Positions 1 through 7,957 of a stretch of DNA of 44,160 nucleotides are shown one piece after another. Positions within the stretch are counted from its first letter, which is position 1, and every line of letters starts with the position of its first letter. Under the pieces are notes generated by a model, which did no database searches, had not been told where the DNA came from, and worked only from the letters and a program-made list of their open reading frames with translations. The DNA comes from Corynebacterium pilosum DSM 20521 = CIP 103422 (lineage in GTDB: Bacteria > Actinomycetota > Actinomycetes > Mycobacteriales > Mycobacteriaceae). The stretch spans positions 1 to 44,160 of the forward strand of contig NZ_KB892446.1 of the NCBI RefSeq assembly GCF_000373805.1. The letters run 5' to 3'. The translations under genes were made by a program, and so were the position numbers.

Positions 1-194
1 GGATCTTCACCCCGGAGCGCTTGGAGTCGATCGTGGACGTGGAGCTGGCGACCATGTCGTGGGTGCAGTGGTACAACACCCGTCGACTGCACTCCACCCT
101 CGGGATGGTCCCACCCGCGGAGCACGAGGAGACCTACTGGGCCGGGCACGCTACAATCACCGAGTCACCTGAGAGGGTGGCTCAGCCAATCTAA
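1..194 (+). CDS. IS3-family transposase (OrfB), C-terminal fragment
   Basis: Open frame (codons from position 3) runs in from the left edge and stops with TAA at 192-194, giving about 63 residues. The segment WVQWYNTRRLHSTLG followed by PPAEHEETYWA is typical of the end of the integrase (DDE) core of IS3-family transposases, just after the last catalytic Glu. Only the C-terminus is present because the window starts inside the gene. The element ends about 27 bp downstream, inside the sqdX-like gene read from the other strand. Family assignment is good; the exact subgroup cannot be told from this fragment. Confidence 0.85.
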   Translation, partial: IFTPERLESIVDVELATMSWVQWYNTRRLHSTLGMVPPAEHEETYWAGHATITESPERVAQPI

Positions 195-221
195 CGGTGG
201 CAACAAAACCGTGACGGTTCA
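1..221 (+). mobile_element. Right end of an IS3-type insertion sequence
   Basis: The transposase C-terminus is followed by a short non-coding tail ending, on the minus strand, in TGAACCGTCACGG. The TGAACC start is a common terminal inverted-repeat sequence in IS3-family elements. The reading frame of the minus-strand glycosyltransferase loses its family similarity exactly at this point (codon 261), which puts the junction at about 221/222. The left inverted repeat and the target-site duplication lie outside the window. The boundary is inferred from the TGAACC terminus and the loss of homology. Confidence 0.75.
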
Positions 222-1002
222 TGTAGCCGGTGAAAGTGGTCCACGCGGGGTCCAGCATCTTCTTTAAGTCGTCGGCCTGCGGGCCGGAACCGACCATGGC
301 CAGGCGGGCGTTCGGGACCTGCTTGCGCAACTCGGTCATGATGCCCACCAGCCGGTCAAGGTCTTTTTCCAAACTCATGCGGCCGACATAGACCACCAGT
401 GGGGAATCGGGCTGCCCGCCGGTCATCCGGTCCCGCATCTCTGCCGAATAACGCTGCGGGGTGTACCCGACGGTGTCCACGGCCTTGGGCCACAGCTTGA
501 TGTTTCGCATCCCGGAATCGCGGGCCTTCTCCATCATCGGAGCCGAGGTGACCAGGTTGATTTCCGCCTGGTTGTGCAAGTTGCGGATCCACCACGCGGC
601 GGGCTGCCGCAACCAGCCGATCTTCAAAGATTCGGTGTATTCGGGCACGTTGGTGTGGAAGGAAGCAATGAGCGGAATATCGCGCCGGCGCGCAGAGAGC
701 ACGCCGTAGGCCGCCAATGCCACCGGGTTGACCGCGTGGACGATGTCCGGCTGGAATTCCTTCATGCGCTCGGCGATGGCAGGGGTGGGCAGGCCGACCG
801 TAATTTCTGGGTAGACGGGTTTGAAGGAGAAACCGCGGACGCGCTGCACCGTGAAACCCGCGTAGGTTTCCGGGGGATCACCGGGAGCGAAAAGTTGCAC
901 TTCGTGGCCCATTTCCGCCAATTGATCAAGATGGCGGGTCACACGCGTGACCACACCATCGATCTTCGGCAGAAAGACCTCCGTGAACATGGAGATCTTC
1001 AT
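157..1002 (-). pseudogene. sqdX: SqdX-like GT4 glycosyltransferase truncated by an IS
   Basis: The N-terminus (MKISMFTEVFLPKIDGVVTR), HTNVPEY and the VGRMSLEKDLDRLV segment match GT4-type sulfoquinovosyl/mannosyl-diacylglycerol transferases, closest in my reading to SqdX. About 260 native residues remain. After FTGYM the frame enters the IS and adds about 20 foreign residues before a stop at 157-159. Full-length relatives are about 380-390 residues, so the missing part includes the end of the second Rossmann domain and the E-x7-E nucleotide-sugar site. The product is probably inactive. The start overlaps the stop of sqdB by ATGA (999-1002), indicating translational coupling. A related mannosyltransferase (MgtA type) is the main alternative, but the sqdB neighbour favours SqdX. 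Confidence 0.82.
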
Positions 1003-2249
1003 TCTGGCAATGCCTTCGCGTTATCGTTTTCAGCGATGGATGGTGGCACGCCCTCGGACTGGTTCTGCGTCCACAGGGAGCGGGCAGGAATCTTCGACAT
1101 GTCCGCGCGGTCCGCATACTTGCGGGCCACGTCCTCCACCTCGTGAAGTAGCCCTTCGGCCAGCTTGGTGGGGTTCAGGCCAAGATCCAGGAAGGTCTCG
1201 TTGACCACGTGGAGTTCGTTCTCTGCGGATTCCTTGCGTGGGTTGGGGACCATCTCTACGGTGGCGCCGGAGATCTCGGCGATCAGGTTGGCAAGGTCGC
1301 GCACGCGGTGGGTCTCGGTCATCTGGTTGAAGATCTTCACGCGATCGCCCTTCGCAGGCGGGTTGTTGATCGCGATCTCAACGCACTTGACCATGTCGCG
1401 GATATGGATGAACGCGCGGGTCTGGCCACCGGTGCCGTGCACCGTCAGTGGGTAGTTGACTGCGGACTGCATGAGGAAGCGGTTGAGTACCGTGCCGTAG
1501 TCACCGTCGTAATCGAAGCGGTTGATCAGGCGCTCGTCGCGTTCCGTCTGCGGGGTGTGCGTACCCCAGATAATGCCCTGGTGCAGGTCGGTGATGCGCA
1601 GTTCGTCGTTCTTCGCGTAGTAGGCGAACAGCGTCTGATCCAGCACCTTGGTCATGTGGTAGATCGACCCCGGGTTGGTGGGGTAGAGGATCTGCTGGTC
1701 GATCAGGTGCGGTTCGGTCTGGTTGCCGTCCCCGTCCTCGTCGACCTCAACCTTGATGTCCAGGTAGCCCTCCGGAATCTTCATGCCGGCGGTGCCGTAG
1801 CCGTAAACACCCATGGTGCCCAGGTGCACGACGTGGATGTCCAGGCCAGAGTCCACGATGGCGGCCAGCAGGTTATGGGTGGCGTTGGTGTTGTTGTCCA
1901 CCGTGTAGCGCTTGTTGCGCGAATTCTTCATCGAGTAGGGCGCTGCGCGCTGCTCGGCGAAGTGCACGACGGCATCTGGCTGCCAGGTCTTCAAGAAATC
2001 CAGCAGCTCATCGTAGTCTTCTGCAACGTTGAAGTTCTTGAAATCGATCTCCTTGCCGGAGACTTCCTTCCATGCTTCGATGCGTTCCTCGATAGAGCGG
2101 ATCGGAGTGAGAGATTCGGCACCTAATTCTTTATCGATTGCGCGGCGCGAGAGATTGTCCACGATGGTAATTTCGTGTCCCGCGTCCGACAGGTGTAGAG
2201 ATGCTGGCCAGCCACAGAAACCGTCGCCACCCAAGATTGCGATCTTCAC
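999..2249 (-). CDS. sqdB: UDP-sulfoquinovose synthase-like NAD-dependent epimerase
   Basis: 416 residues, extended short-chain dehydrogenase. Residues 1-20 hold the Rossmann motif GGDGFCGWPASLHLS, the form typical of SqdB/SQD1 rather than of generic epimerases. HLGTMGVYGYG carries the active-site Thr, and SIYHMTKVLDQ is the Y-x3-K catalytic pair. SqdB makes UDP-sulfoquinovose from UDP-glucose and sulfite, the donor for sulfoquinovosyl diacylglycerol. It is the first gene of a two-gene operon with the glycosyltransferase that the IS interrupts. A -35/-10 pair sits directly before the ATG. Whether the substrate is really sulfite-dependent cannot be shown from sequence; a related UDP-sugar epimerase is possible. 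Confidence 0.85.
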   Translation of the reverse strand: MKIAILGGDGFCGWPASLHLSDAGHEITIVDNLSRRAIDKELGAESLTPIRSIEERIEAWKEVSGKEIDFKNFNVAEDYDELLDFLKTWQPDAVVHFAEQRAAPYSMKNSRNKRYTVDNNTNATHNLLAAIVDSGLDIHVVHLGTMGVYGYGTAGMKIPEGYLDIKVEVDEDGDGNQTEPHLIDQQILYPTNPGSIYHMTKVLDQTLFAYYAKNDELRITDLHQGIIWGTHTPQTERDERLINRFDYDGDYGTVLNRFLMQSAVNYPLTVHGTGGQTRAFIHIRDMVKCVEIAINNPPAKGDRVKIFNQMTETHRVRDLANLIAEISGATVEMVPNPRKESAENELHVVNETFLDLGLNPTKLAEGLLHEVEDVARKYADRADMSKIPARSLWTQNQSEGVPPSIAENDNAKALPE

Positions 2250-2251
2250 TC

Positions 2252-2280
2252 TTAATACTCCAAAACATTTCAGCGGACAA
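2252..2280 (-). promoter_or_regulatory. sqdB promoter
   Basis: On the minus strand TTGTCC (2275-2280), a 17-bp spacer and TATTAA (2252-2257). The -10 ends 2 bp before the GTG-AAG that precedes the ATG, so the predicted transcript begins at or next to the start codon. Confidence 0.55.
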
Positions 2281-2360
2281 GAAAAATTGCGTCATAAAAC
2301 TACGCTGTTTATCTACCGTACTCGCTAGACGGAAAGTTTGCCTGCTGGCCAAAGTGAACT

Positions 2361-2771
2361 TCAGATGACCACTTCAGTAACCACAAGCCCCACGTTGACC
2401 GATTTAAGTTCAACTTCGGCGGTGTCGTCGTCAAGCGCGCTCAGCTCCTCGCGGGTAGCGGGAGACAGCGGAATGATCCAGCCCAGCGTGGGGTCAAGTG
2501 CGGGGAGCGCTTCTTTGCGTACCGGAATCCAGGTCACGGGGCGGTTCTTGCCACAGGTCATGCGCAGGGGCTCTGTCGTGGATTTTGCGAGGCGGAACGC
2601 GCGCGGATCCAGGGTGATGATCACCAAGATTTCCTTGGTATCGGGCGTGATGTGGGCGGTGTGTACCTCGAGGGCATCCACTTCCGTCATCGCAAGTTCT
2701 TCAGGGTAGTCGACAAGACGTGGGACGGCATCGGCCCCGAGAAGGTTACGCAGTGAGTCCAAAATACCCAT
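2361..2771 (-). CDS. Conserved-looking hypothetical protein, 136 aa
   Basis: I do not recognise this protein. It begins MGILDSLRNLLGADAVPRLVDYPEEL and is acidic, without signal peptide, membrane segment or cysteine cluster (one Cys in RMTCGKNRP). The ATG at 2771 is preferred over one 9 bp upstream (2780) because a -10 element (TAGGAT, 2779-2784) lies 7 nt before it, which would make the mRNA leaderless and place the upstream ATG inside the promoter. It is transcribed away from the YihY gene with only 40 bp between the two starts. It could be a small cytoplasmic enzyme or binding protein; nothing supports a specific role. Confidence 0.7.
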   Translation of the reverse strand: MGILDSLRNLLGADAVPRLVDYPEELAMTEVDALEVHTAHITPDTKEILVIITLDPRAFRLAKSTTEPLRMTCGKNRPVTWIPVRKEALPALDPTLGWIIPLSPATREELSALDDDTAEVELKSVNVGLVVTEVVI

Positions 2772-2778
2772 GCCGTTC

Positions 2779-2805
2779 ATCCTAGCGATCGCCCACCGGT
2801 ACCCT
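2779..2805. promoter_or_regulatory. Back-to-back leaderless -10 elements
   Basis: TAGGAT on the minus strand (2779-2784) lies 7 nt from the ATG at 2771, and TACCCT on the plus strand (2800-2805) lies 6 nt from the ATG at 2812. Both fit the corynebacterial TAnnnT -10. The -35 regions would have to overlap the opposite promoter or coding sequence. Confidence 0.5.
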
Positions 2806-2811
2806 AAAGAT

Positions 2812-3975
2812 ATGGATGAGCAGCCTGATCACTCTGATATCTCCGCCGAAGAAGAGTCTTCGTCGACGGCGACGGAGTTCATCGTCCCCATTGGTGGAAG
2901 CCATGCACAGCCTCTTGCTCACGGCGCGGAGCCGCCGAACCCACTGGAAAGAGGCAATCGCATCACCGCCAAAGGGTGGAAGCTTGTGGTGCGGCGCACA
3001 TGGAGCGATTTCTTCCTCGAGGCTTTCATGGACCGTGGCGCAGTACTCACATTTTTCATGCTGCTGACTTTTGCCCCTACCGTCCTTGCCGCCTATTCGG
3101 TGGCCACGCTGTTCCTGGCGCAGAATGAGCAGGAAGTCACGCAGCTTACCGACGAACTCATCGCCAACTATGTGCCCGATGAGATCGCCGGAACGATGCG
3201 CGACGCCGTCCAAGCGGTTGTGGGATCCACAGCGCAGGGCACCTTCGCTCTGATCTTCTCCATTATCTTTTCGTTGCTGTCCTCTTCGGCCTATGTGCGC
3301 GCATTCGCCCGTGGTTCGAACACGGTCTATGGCCGCGTTGAAGGCCGCACCGTTGTACCCACGTGGTTGACGATGTGGGGGCTCACCTTCATCATCGTGA
3401 TTGGTGGAGTGGCCATGCTGGGCGCGTTCTTGCTGCGCGAATCGATCGTGGTCAACGTGCTCGAGCCTGTCGCCGAGCCGCTGGGGCTCACCGGCGCCGT
3501 GGACTATCTGCTGGGCATTTTCCTGCCGATCTGGCAGTGGCTCAGGTTCCCCGTGATCGCGCTTGTTGGCATGATCCTGATCGCCAACCTCTACTATTTC
3601 GCCCCGAACGTTCGCCCGCGCAAATTCCGCTGGCTCACTTTCGGCTCCGCCACAGCGCTGATCGTGATCGGTCTGGTGTGGTGGATCTTCGGCCGCTACC
3701 TCGCCCTATTTGCGGGCGCGTCCGCCTACGGCGTGCTGGGTACTGTCATCGCCGCCCTGGTCGCGTTGTGGGTGATGAATATTGTGCTCATCGCGGGCGT
3801 GAAGCTGGACGCCGAAATTCTGCGCGTCAAGGAACTGCAGCAAGGTTATGATTCCGAGCGCACCATCCAGGCCCCGCCGCGCTCCAGCAAGGCCGCGCTG
3901 AAGTATGCCGCCACGCAGCAAAGCCTTGAGGAAGCAGCACGCGACCTCAAGAAGCAGGCGCGTGACGACGATTAA
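2812..3975 (+). CDS. YihY/BrkB-family inner-membrane protein
   Basis: 387 residues from the ATG at 2812, chosen because of the -10 at 2800-2805. A charged acidic N-terminus of about 60 residues precedes W-K-L-V-V-R-R-T-W-S-D-F, the usual entry to the BrkB fold. Several hydrophobic segments follow (for example around TFFMLLTFAPTVLAAYSVATLF, LTFIIVIGGVAMLGAFLL and VLGTVIAALVALWVMNIVLIAGV). The C-terminal tail is basic and polar (KAALKYAATQQSLEE). The family is a widespread multi-pass membrane protein, formerly called ribonuclease BN or virulence factor BrkB, with no settled function. It converges on the HNH nuclease gene with a 6-bp gap. Confidence 0.88.
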   Translation: MDEQPDHSDISAEEESSSTATEFIVPIGGSHAQPLAHGAEPPNPLERGNRITAKGWKLVVRRTWSDFFLEAFMDRGAVLTFFMLLTFAPTVLAAYSVATLFLAQNEQEVTQLTDELIANYVPDEIAGTMRDAVQAVVGSTAQGTFALIFSIIFSLLSSSAYVRAFARGSNTVYGRVEGRTVVPTWLTMWGLTFIIVIGGVAMLGAFLLRESIVVNVLEPVAEPLGLTGAVDYLLGIFLPIWQWLRFPVIALVGMILIANLYYFAPNVRPRKFRWLTFGSATALIVIGLVWWIFGRYLALFAGASAYGVLGTVIAALVALWVMNIVLIAGVKLDAEILRVKELQQGYDSERTIQAPPRSSKAALKYAATQQSLEEAARDLKKQARDDD

Positions 3976-3981
3976 CCGGGC

Positions 3982-4689
3982 CTAGCAGGTATCAAGCTGA
4001 CGCAGCAGCGCCTCATGCTCAGCGGGTGCCACCCAGAGCCCGTATTTGTGTTTCACCCCGATCTGCGTGCTGGCAAACTCGCAGCGATACGCTTTGTGCG
4101 GCGGCAGCCATGTCGCCGCATCGCCGGCACCTTTTTGGCGGTTGAGTTCGGTCAACGTGGGAATGAGGTTGTCTGGGTCGTGGGCGAATTCGCGCCGCTT
4201 CTGCTCGTCCCACTGAAACGCCCCGGTGTTCCACGCGTTGGACAGGCTGACCACGTGGTCGATCTCAATGGTGCCGTCCCCACGGTTGAAGTCGACCGTG
4301 GTATTCGAGTAGGGGTCATAGATCACGCCCCAGGTCACGGTGCAGCCGTCGTCGTCAAGCGCAAGGTAATCGGCACGCTGCGCCAACACCGCATTGCGCG
4401 TATCGCACGCAGTGTCGATGGAGGCCAGCCCCTTGTTATTGGTCCAGGCGTCGCCGAAAGCCTCGCGCGAGTATCCTCCGCTGCCGGCCTTGCCCTTGAC
4501 TTCGAGCTCATCGAGTTGCTGCCGGGCGACAGTTTCCATGTCGGCGACAGGTTCGCTGGTGCTCGTCGGAACGCTTTCCGACGAAGTCTGTGGCGGCTCT
4601 CCTGCAGTAGCAAGCCAGACCAACCCCACAACCGCAACCGTCACCACAAGCGTGGTGAGCGGCAGCCAGATGAACCGCCTCAATGCCAT
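3982..4689 (-). CDS. Secreted HNH nuclease (DUF1524/GmrSD C-terminal type)
   Basis: 235 residues. A hydrophobic segment at 8-28 suggests export or membrane anchoring, followed by a Ser/Thr/Glu-rich linker. The catalytic part holds IEIDHVVSLSNAW (His145 of the DHV motif), DPDNLIP (Asn174) and LNRQKGAGD (Asn183, Lys186), the DHxV...N...N..K pattern of this HNH group. Cys96 and Cys116, and Cys203 and Cys235, could form disulfides outside the cell. The start at 4689 gives a proper signal-like N-terminus; a longer in-frame extension has no such features. It follows the ABC permease on the same strand by 10 bp and may be co-transcribed. Likely an extracellular DNA-degrading enzyme for nutrient use. 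Confidence 0.85.
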   Translation of the reverse strand: MALRRFIWLPLTTLVVTVAVVGLVWLATAGEPPQTSSESVPTSTSEPVADMETVARQQLDELEVKGKAGSGGYSREAFGDAWTNNKGLASIDTACDTRNAVLAQRADYLALDDDGCTVTWGVIYDPYSNTTVDFNRGDGTIEIDHVVSLSNAWNTGAFQWDEQKRREFAHDPDNLIPTLTELNRQKGAGDAATWLPPHKAYRCEFASTQIGVKHKYGLWVAPAEHEALLRQLDTC

Positions 4690-4699
4690 GTTTAGCACT

Positions 4700-6418
4700 T
4701 TAGCGTGGACATTTTCGTCGAGCGCGCGGTGGTAGGGATGTAAGGCTGACAGCCAGTACGGACACAAGCACCAAAGCGCTTGCCGATGACACGACAGCCC
4801 ACGGAGCCCGCTGCGCATAATCAACAGCACCAGACAGGATCAGACCCCATTCTGGTGTCGGGGGTGAAGCACCCAAACCGAGAAACCCAAGGCTGGCGAT
4901 TGCCAAAGTAGTACCAGGTAGCCGCAACACCGCGTGGCGCACCAAGGCCGGTAGCACGACGGGAATGACGTGGTGTGTCATCGTGCGTACAGGCCCCGTA
5001 CCCAGAAGTGGCAGCATGGCTATATACGGCCGTGATTTCGCTTCCTCCACCAAGGCTGCGGTATGAGCGGCGAGTGGCGCCCAGCTGACCAGCGCAACAG
5101 CAATGGCTGCTCCATAGAGTGAAGGTCCGGTTAGCGCTGCCATAATTAATCCGGCAATAATCGGTGGGGCAGCGTTGGCCACTTCCATAAAACCAGTTCC
5201 AGCTCGCCCAGCCAGTCCGACGAGTAACCCGATGAGCAAACAACTTACTACCACCAACAGTGCGGTGCCGACGGTTCCCAATGCTCCGTGCGCCACACGC
5301 CCCAACAAATCGCGCCCAGAAGAGTCGGAGCCAAAGGGTAGCCGCCAACTCGGGGGTTCTAGCCTGCCATGAGACGTTGAGTAAGGATCTCGTCCGATGC
5401 CCGCCACGATCATGACTGCCAGCAGTCCGCCGCTGAGAGCGGGCACAATATAGTCACGTCGTCGTCGGTAAGCTGCAGGATTTGGCACTGGGGCAGACTG
5501 CAACGCATGGGCCGGCCCCAGAAGCTGTCGGCGGAGCACCTCACAAATCACGCCAACTGTCACCGCCAGAGCTAGGAGAAGCAGCACGCCAGCTTGTAGC
5601 GCGGGGATGTCTTGGGCTGCAGCAGCGCCGAGGGTTGCGCGCCCCAAACCCGGGATGGCAAAGACTTGCTCCACCGCTACCGCTCCACCGGTCATGCCCA
5701 CCACGGTTAAGCCAACCTGGCTGAATACTCCAGGTAAAGCGCGGCGAGTCACCGCGGCCAACAGGCGTGTGCCAGACACACCAACTTGGCGCCACGTATC
5801 CACCCACCGCTCTCGGAAGGCATCGGCCAATGCGTCCGAGAGTAGGCGTCCTAAATACCCACCAGCGGGAACGCCGAGAGATAGTGCCGGGAGGACTGCA
5901 TAACTGAAGTCGCGCCACCCATATGGTGGGAACCATCCCAGCCAGACCGCGCCCACGAGCAGAAAGACGGTAGCAAGTAAAAACTCCGGGAGGGCGGTCA
6001 GCGCCACCGCGAGAGCACCCGAACCCCGGGCAGGACACCCACGCACACCACGGTAGATCGTCGGAGCACACAGCAGGACAGCAACGCACAGGCTGATCGA
6101 CAAGGCGATCGCCATCAAGGTCAGTGACACACCCAAAGCTTGGATCATGCCGGGGCCGACAGGCGCGCCCGACACCCAGGACGTCCCCAAATCCCCACGC
6201 AGTATCCCGCCCACCCAGCTGCCAAAGATGGCCACAGGGCCGCGGTCCAAACCTAGCTGCTCGCGAACCGCAGCCAAGTTTTCTTCAGTGACTGGTAACT
6301 CTGAGTATCGGGCACGCAAAACCGTATATTCCGGGCTGGATGTTGTTAGCCACGGCAGCAAGCCGATCAGGATGAGCAGCCCAACTATTGCCACAATGCG
6401 GGAAACGATGCTGGCCAT
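4700..6418 (-). CDS. Fused two-domain ABC permease (DppB-DppC type)
   Basis: 572 residues, about twice the normal length, because both membrane subunits of a peptide/nickel-type importer are in one chain. The first half (about 1-300) starts with a membrane helix and an extracytoplasmic segment typical of DppB, and has the EAA loop near RERWVDTWRQVGVSGTRLL. A basic linker (AYRRRRDYI) leads to the second half (about 315-572), whose FGSDSSGRDLLGR is the DppC signature; its EAA loop is near PLLGTGPVRTM. The gene starts 10 bp after the receptor gene. The fusion fixes a 1:1 heterodimer. The substrate cannot be deduced. Confidence 0.9.
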   Translation of the reverse strand: MASIVSRIVAIVGLLILIGLLPWLTTSSPEYTVLRARYSELPVTEENLAAVREQLGLDRGPVAIFGSWVGGILRGDLGTSWVSGAPVGPGMIQALGVSLTLMAIALSISLCVAVLLCAPTIYRGVRGCPARGSGALAVALTALPEFLLATVFLLVGAVWLGWFPPYGWRDFSYAVLPALSLGVPAGGYLGRLLSDALADAFRERWVDTWRQVGVSGTRLLAAVTRRALPGVFSQVGLTVVGMTGGAVAVEQVFAIPGLGRATLGAAAAQDIPALQAGVLLLLALAVTVGVICEVLRRQLLGPAHALQSAPVPNPAAYRRRRDYIVPALSGGLLAVMIVAGIGRDPYSTSHGRLEPPSWRLPFGSDSSGRDLLGRVAHGALGTVGTALLVVVSCLLIGLLVGLAGRAGTGFMEVANAAPPIIAGLIMAALTGPSLYGAAIAVALVSWAPLAAHTAALVEEAKSRPYIAMLPLLGTGPVRTMTHHVIPVVLPALVRHAVLRLPGTTLAIASLGFLGLGASPPTPEWGLILSGAVDYAQRAPWAVVSSASALVLVSVLAVSLTSLPPRARRKCPR

Positions 6419-6428
6419 GCACGTGCCC

Positions 6429-7940
6429 CTAGTTCTGCAGCGTAGTTTTGTTGGTGATCAGAATGCGCTCACGTGGATCGCGTTCCACCCCCGACACATT
6501 CGGTGCTTCGCCCTGAATGACGCGTTCGTGCAGCAACGGAATCGCCGCTGTTCGAGACAGGATTGCAGCCTCGGCCTCCATGATCGCCGCTTGGCGCTCC
6601 GGGCCCGGCGCGATGCGGGAGGCTTTGTCAATCAATGAGTCCACGTGCGGATCGCAGAATTGAGAAATGTTAAATGAGCCAGAGCAGGAAAAGTCTGAAG
6701 CGAAGTACGCGACCGGGTCGCCGGAGTCCAGTACTGTGGCCCGCGACAAGATGAAGGCATCAAACTGGCCGTCCAAAGCGTCTGCCTCGATGTATTGGTA
6801 TTCGCGCACATCCTGCTCTACGTCAAAACCTGCCGCTTCTAGCTGCTGCTCCAAACGCACCGCAACCTCAGGTAGTTCAGCGCGGTCAGTAAATGTACCC
6901 AATGTAATTGGGGTTCCCGCTACCTGCTCGGGCGAGGCAGGCTCAACTCGGTCCTCCATCTCATCTGTGTACGCCGTGGTGGTGCGTAGCGGGGCGGCCC
7001 ACGATAAGGCGGGACCCAACAAACCTGCAGCCTCGTCAGCATGGCCTTCATACACATTACCGACGAGTTCGGCGCGGTCGATGGCGGCTTCAGCTGCAGC
7101 ACGGATGGCAGGGTCCGCGAATGGGCCGGACTCGGTATTCAAATACAAAGTATTGGTGCGGGGCATGGGCACCTCGTAGATTGTGTCCGGGTCCACGCTA
7201 GACAATGCGCCCACGGGGATGGCTTCCACCACATGCGCATCACCGGTGCGTAGCGCCGCGGCACGAGCGGTGCCATCGGGGACAAATTGTGCATCGATGC
7301 CATCCACCTGTGCCGGTTCGCCCCAGTAGTCCGGGTATTTATCCAATGTTGCCGACGAGGTTCCATCGACGTTCACCAGTTCAAACGGGCCGGTGCCGTG
7401 GCCGACTGGATTGACGGTATCAGCAGAGTAGGCGGCTTGCGCCAAGATCGACAGCTGGGGCGATGATAAACGCTGCGGTGTTAATGGGTCAGGTTCACCT
7501 GTCTCGACGACTACATCTGTGCCATCAGCTGTAAAAGTAAAATCCACACCGTCCAAGATGCGCGGTTTCGGCGAAGCTTCGTTCGCAAAGGACAAGGAGG
7601 CTGCGGCTCGCTCCGCAGTTAGCTCGGTGCCATCGTGGAAGGTGACACCGTCGCGGATGGCAAAGCGCCACGTGGTGTCATTGACCTGTTCCCATTCGGT
7701 GGCCAACATTGGCTGTGCGTTTCCTTCTTCATCCAGCTGAACGAGGGTTTCGGCGGTGGCCCAGCGTGAGAGCTTGAACGCATCGTCGGAAAGTGGGGTG
7801 AGACCAGACCGTGGCGGCTGCATGTGCGCCACCGAGACACGGTTGCTGCTATTTCCCTCACCGGAATTGCTGGTGGAGAAACAGCCGCTGGCAAAAAGTA
7901 CCGAGGATAAAACAAGAACAGATCCTAGTTTTCGTAACAT
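6429..7940 (-). CDS. ABC importer substrate-binding lipoprotein (SBP family 5)
   Basis: 503 residues from the second of two adjacent ATGs, which has the better spacing from AAAGGA. The signal sequence ends in a lipobox (LFASGC), so the mature protein should be lipid-anchored. The body matches the DppA/OppA/NikA family: LSRWATAETLVQLDEEGNAQPMLA, then FAIRDGVTFHDGTELTA, the family signature. It should capture a peptide, nickel chelate or similar small solute for the fused permease. Middle gene of a four-gene operon (ATPase, ATPase, receptor, permease). Confidence 0.92.
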   Translation of the reverse strand: MLRKLGSVLVLSSVLFASGCFSTSNSGEGNSSNRVSVAHMQPPRSGLTPLSDDAFKLSRWATAETLVQLDEEGNAQPMLATEWEQVNDTTWRFAIRDGVTFHDGTELTAERAAASLSFANEASPKPRILDGVDFTFTADGTDVVVETGEPDPLTPQRLSSPQLSILAQAAYSADTVNPVGHGTGPFELVNVDGTSSATLDKYPDYWGEPAQVDGIDAQFVPDGTARAAALRTGDAHVVEAIPVGALSSVDPDTIYEVPMPRTNTLYLNTESGPFADPAIRAAAEAAIDRAELVGNVYEGHADEAAGLLGPALSWAAPLRTTTAYTDEMEDRVEPASPEQVAGTPITLGTFTDRAELPEVAVRLEQQLEAAGFDVEQDVREYQYIEADALDGQFDAFILSRATVLDSGDPVAYFASDFSCSGSFNISQFCDPHVDSLIDKASRIAPGPERQAAIMEAEAAILSRTAAIPLLHERVIQGEAPNVSGVERDPRERILITNKTTLQN

Positions 7941-7957
7941 CATAATTTCCTTTGCGT

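Noticed and set aside
1209..2126. A 305-codon plus-strand frame opposite sqdB
   Set aside because: Unusual Val/His/Asp-rich composition and full overlap with sqdB mark it as a shadow frame.
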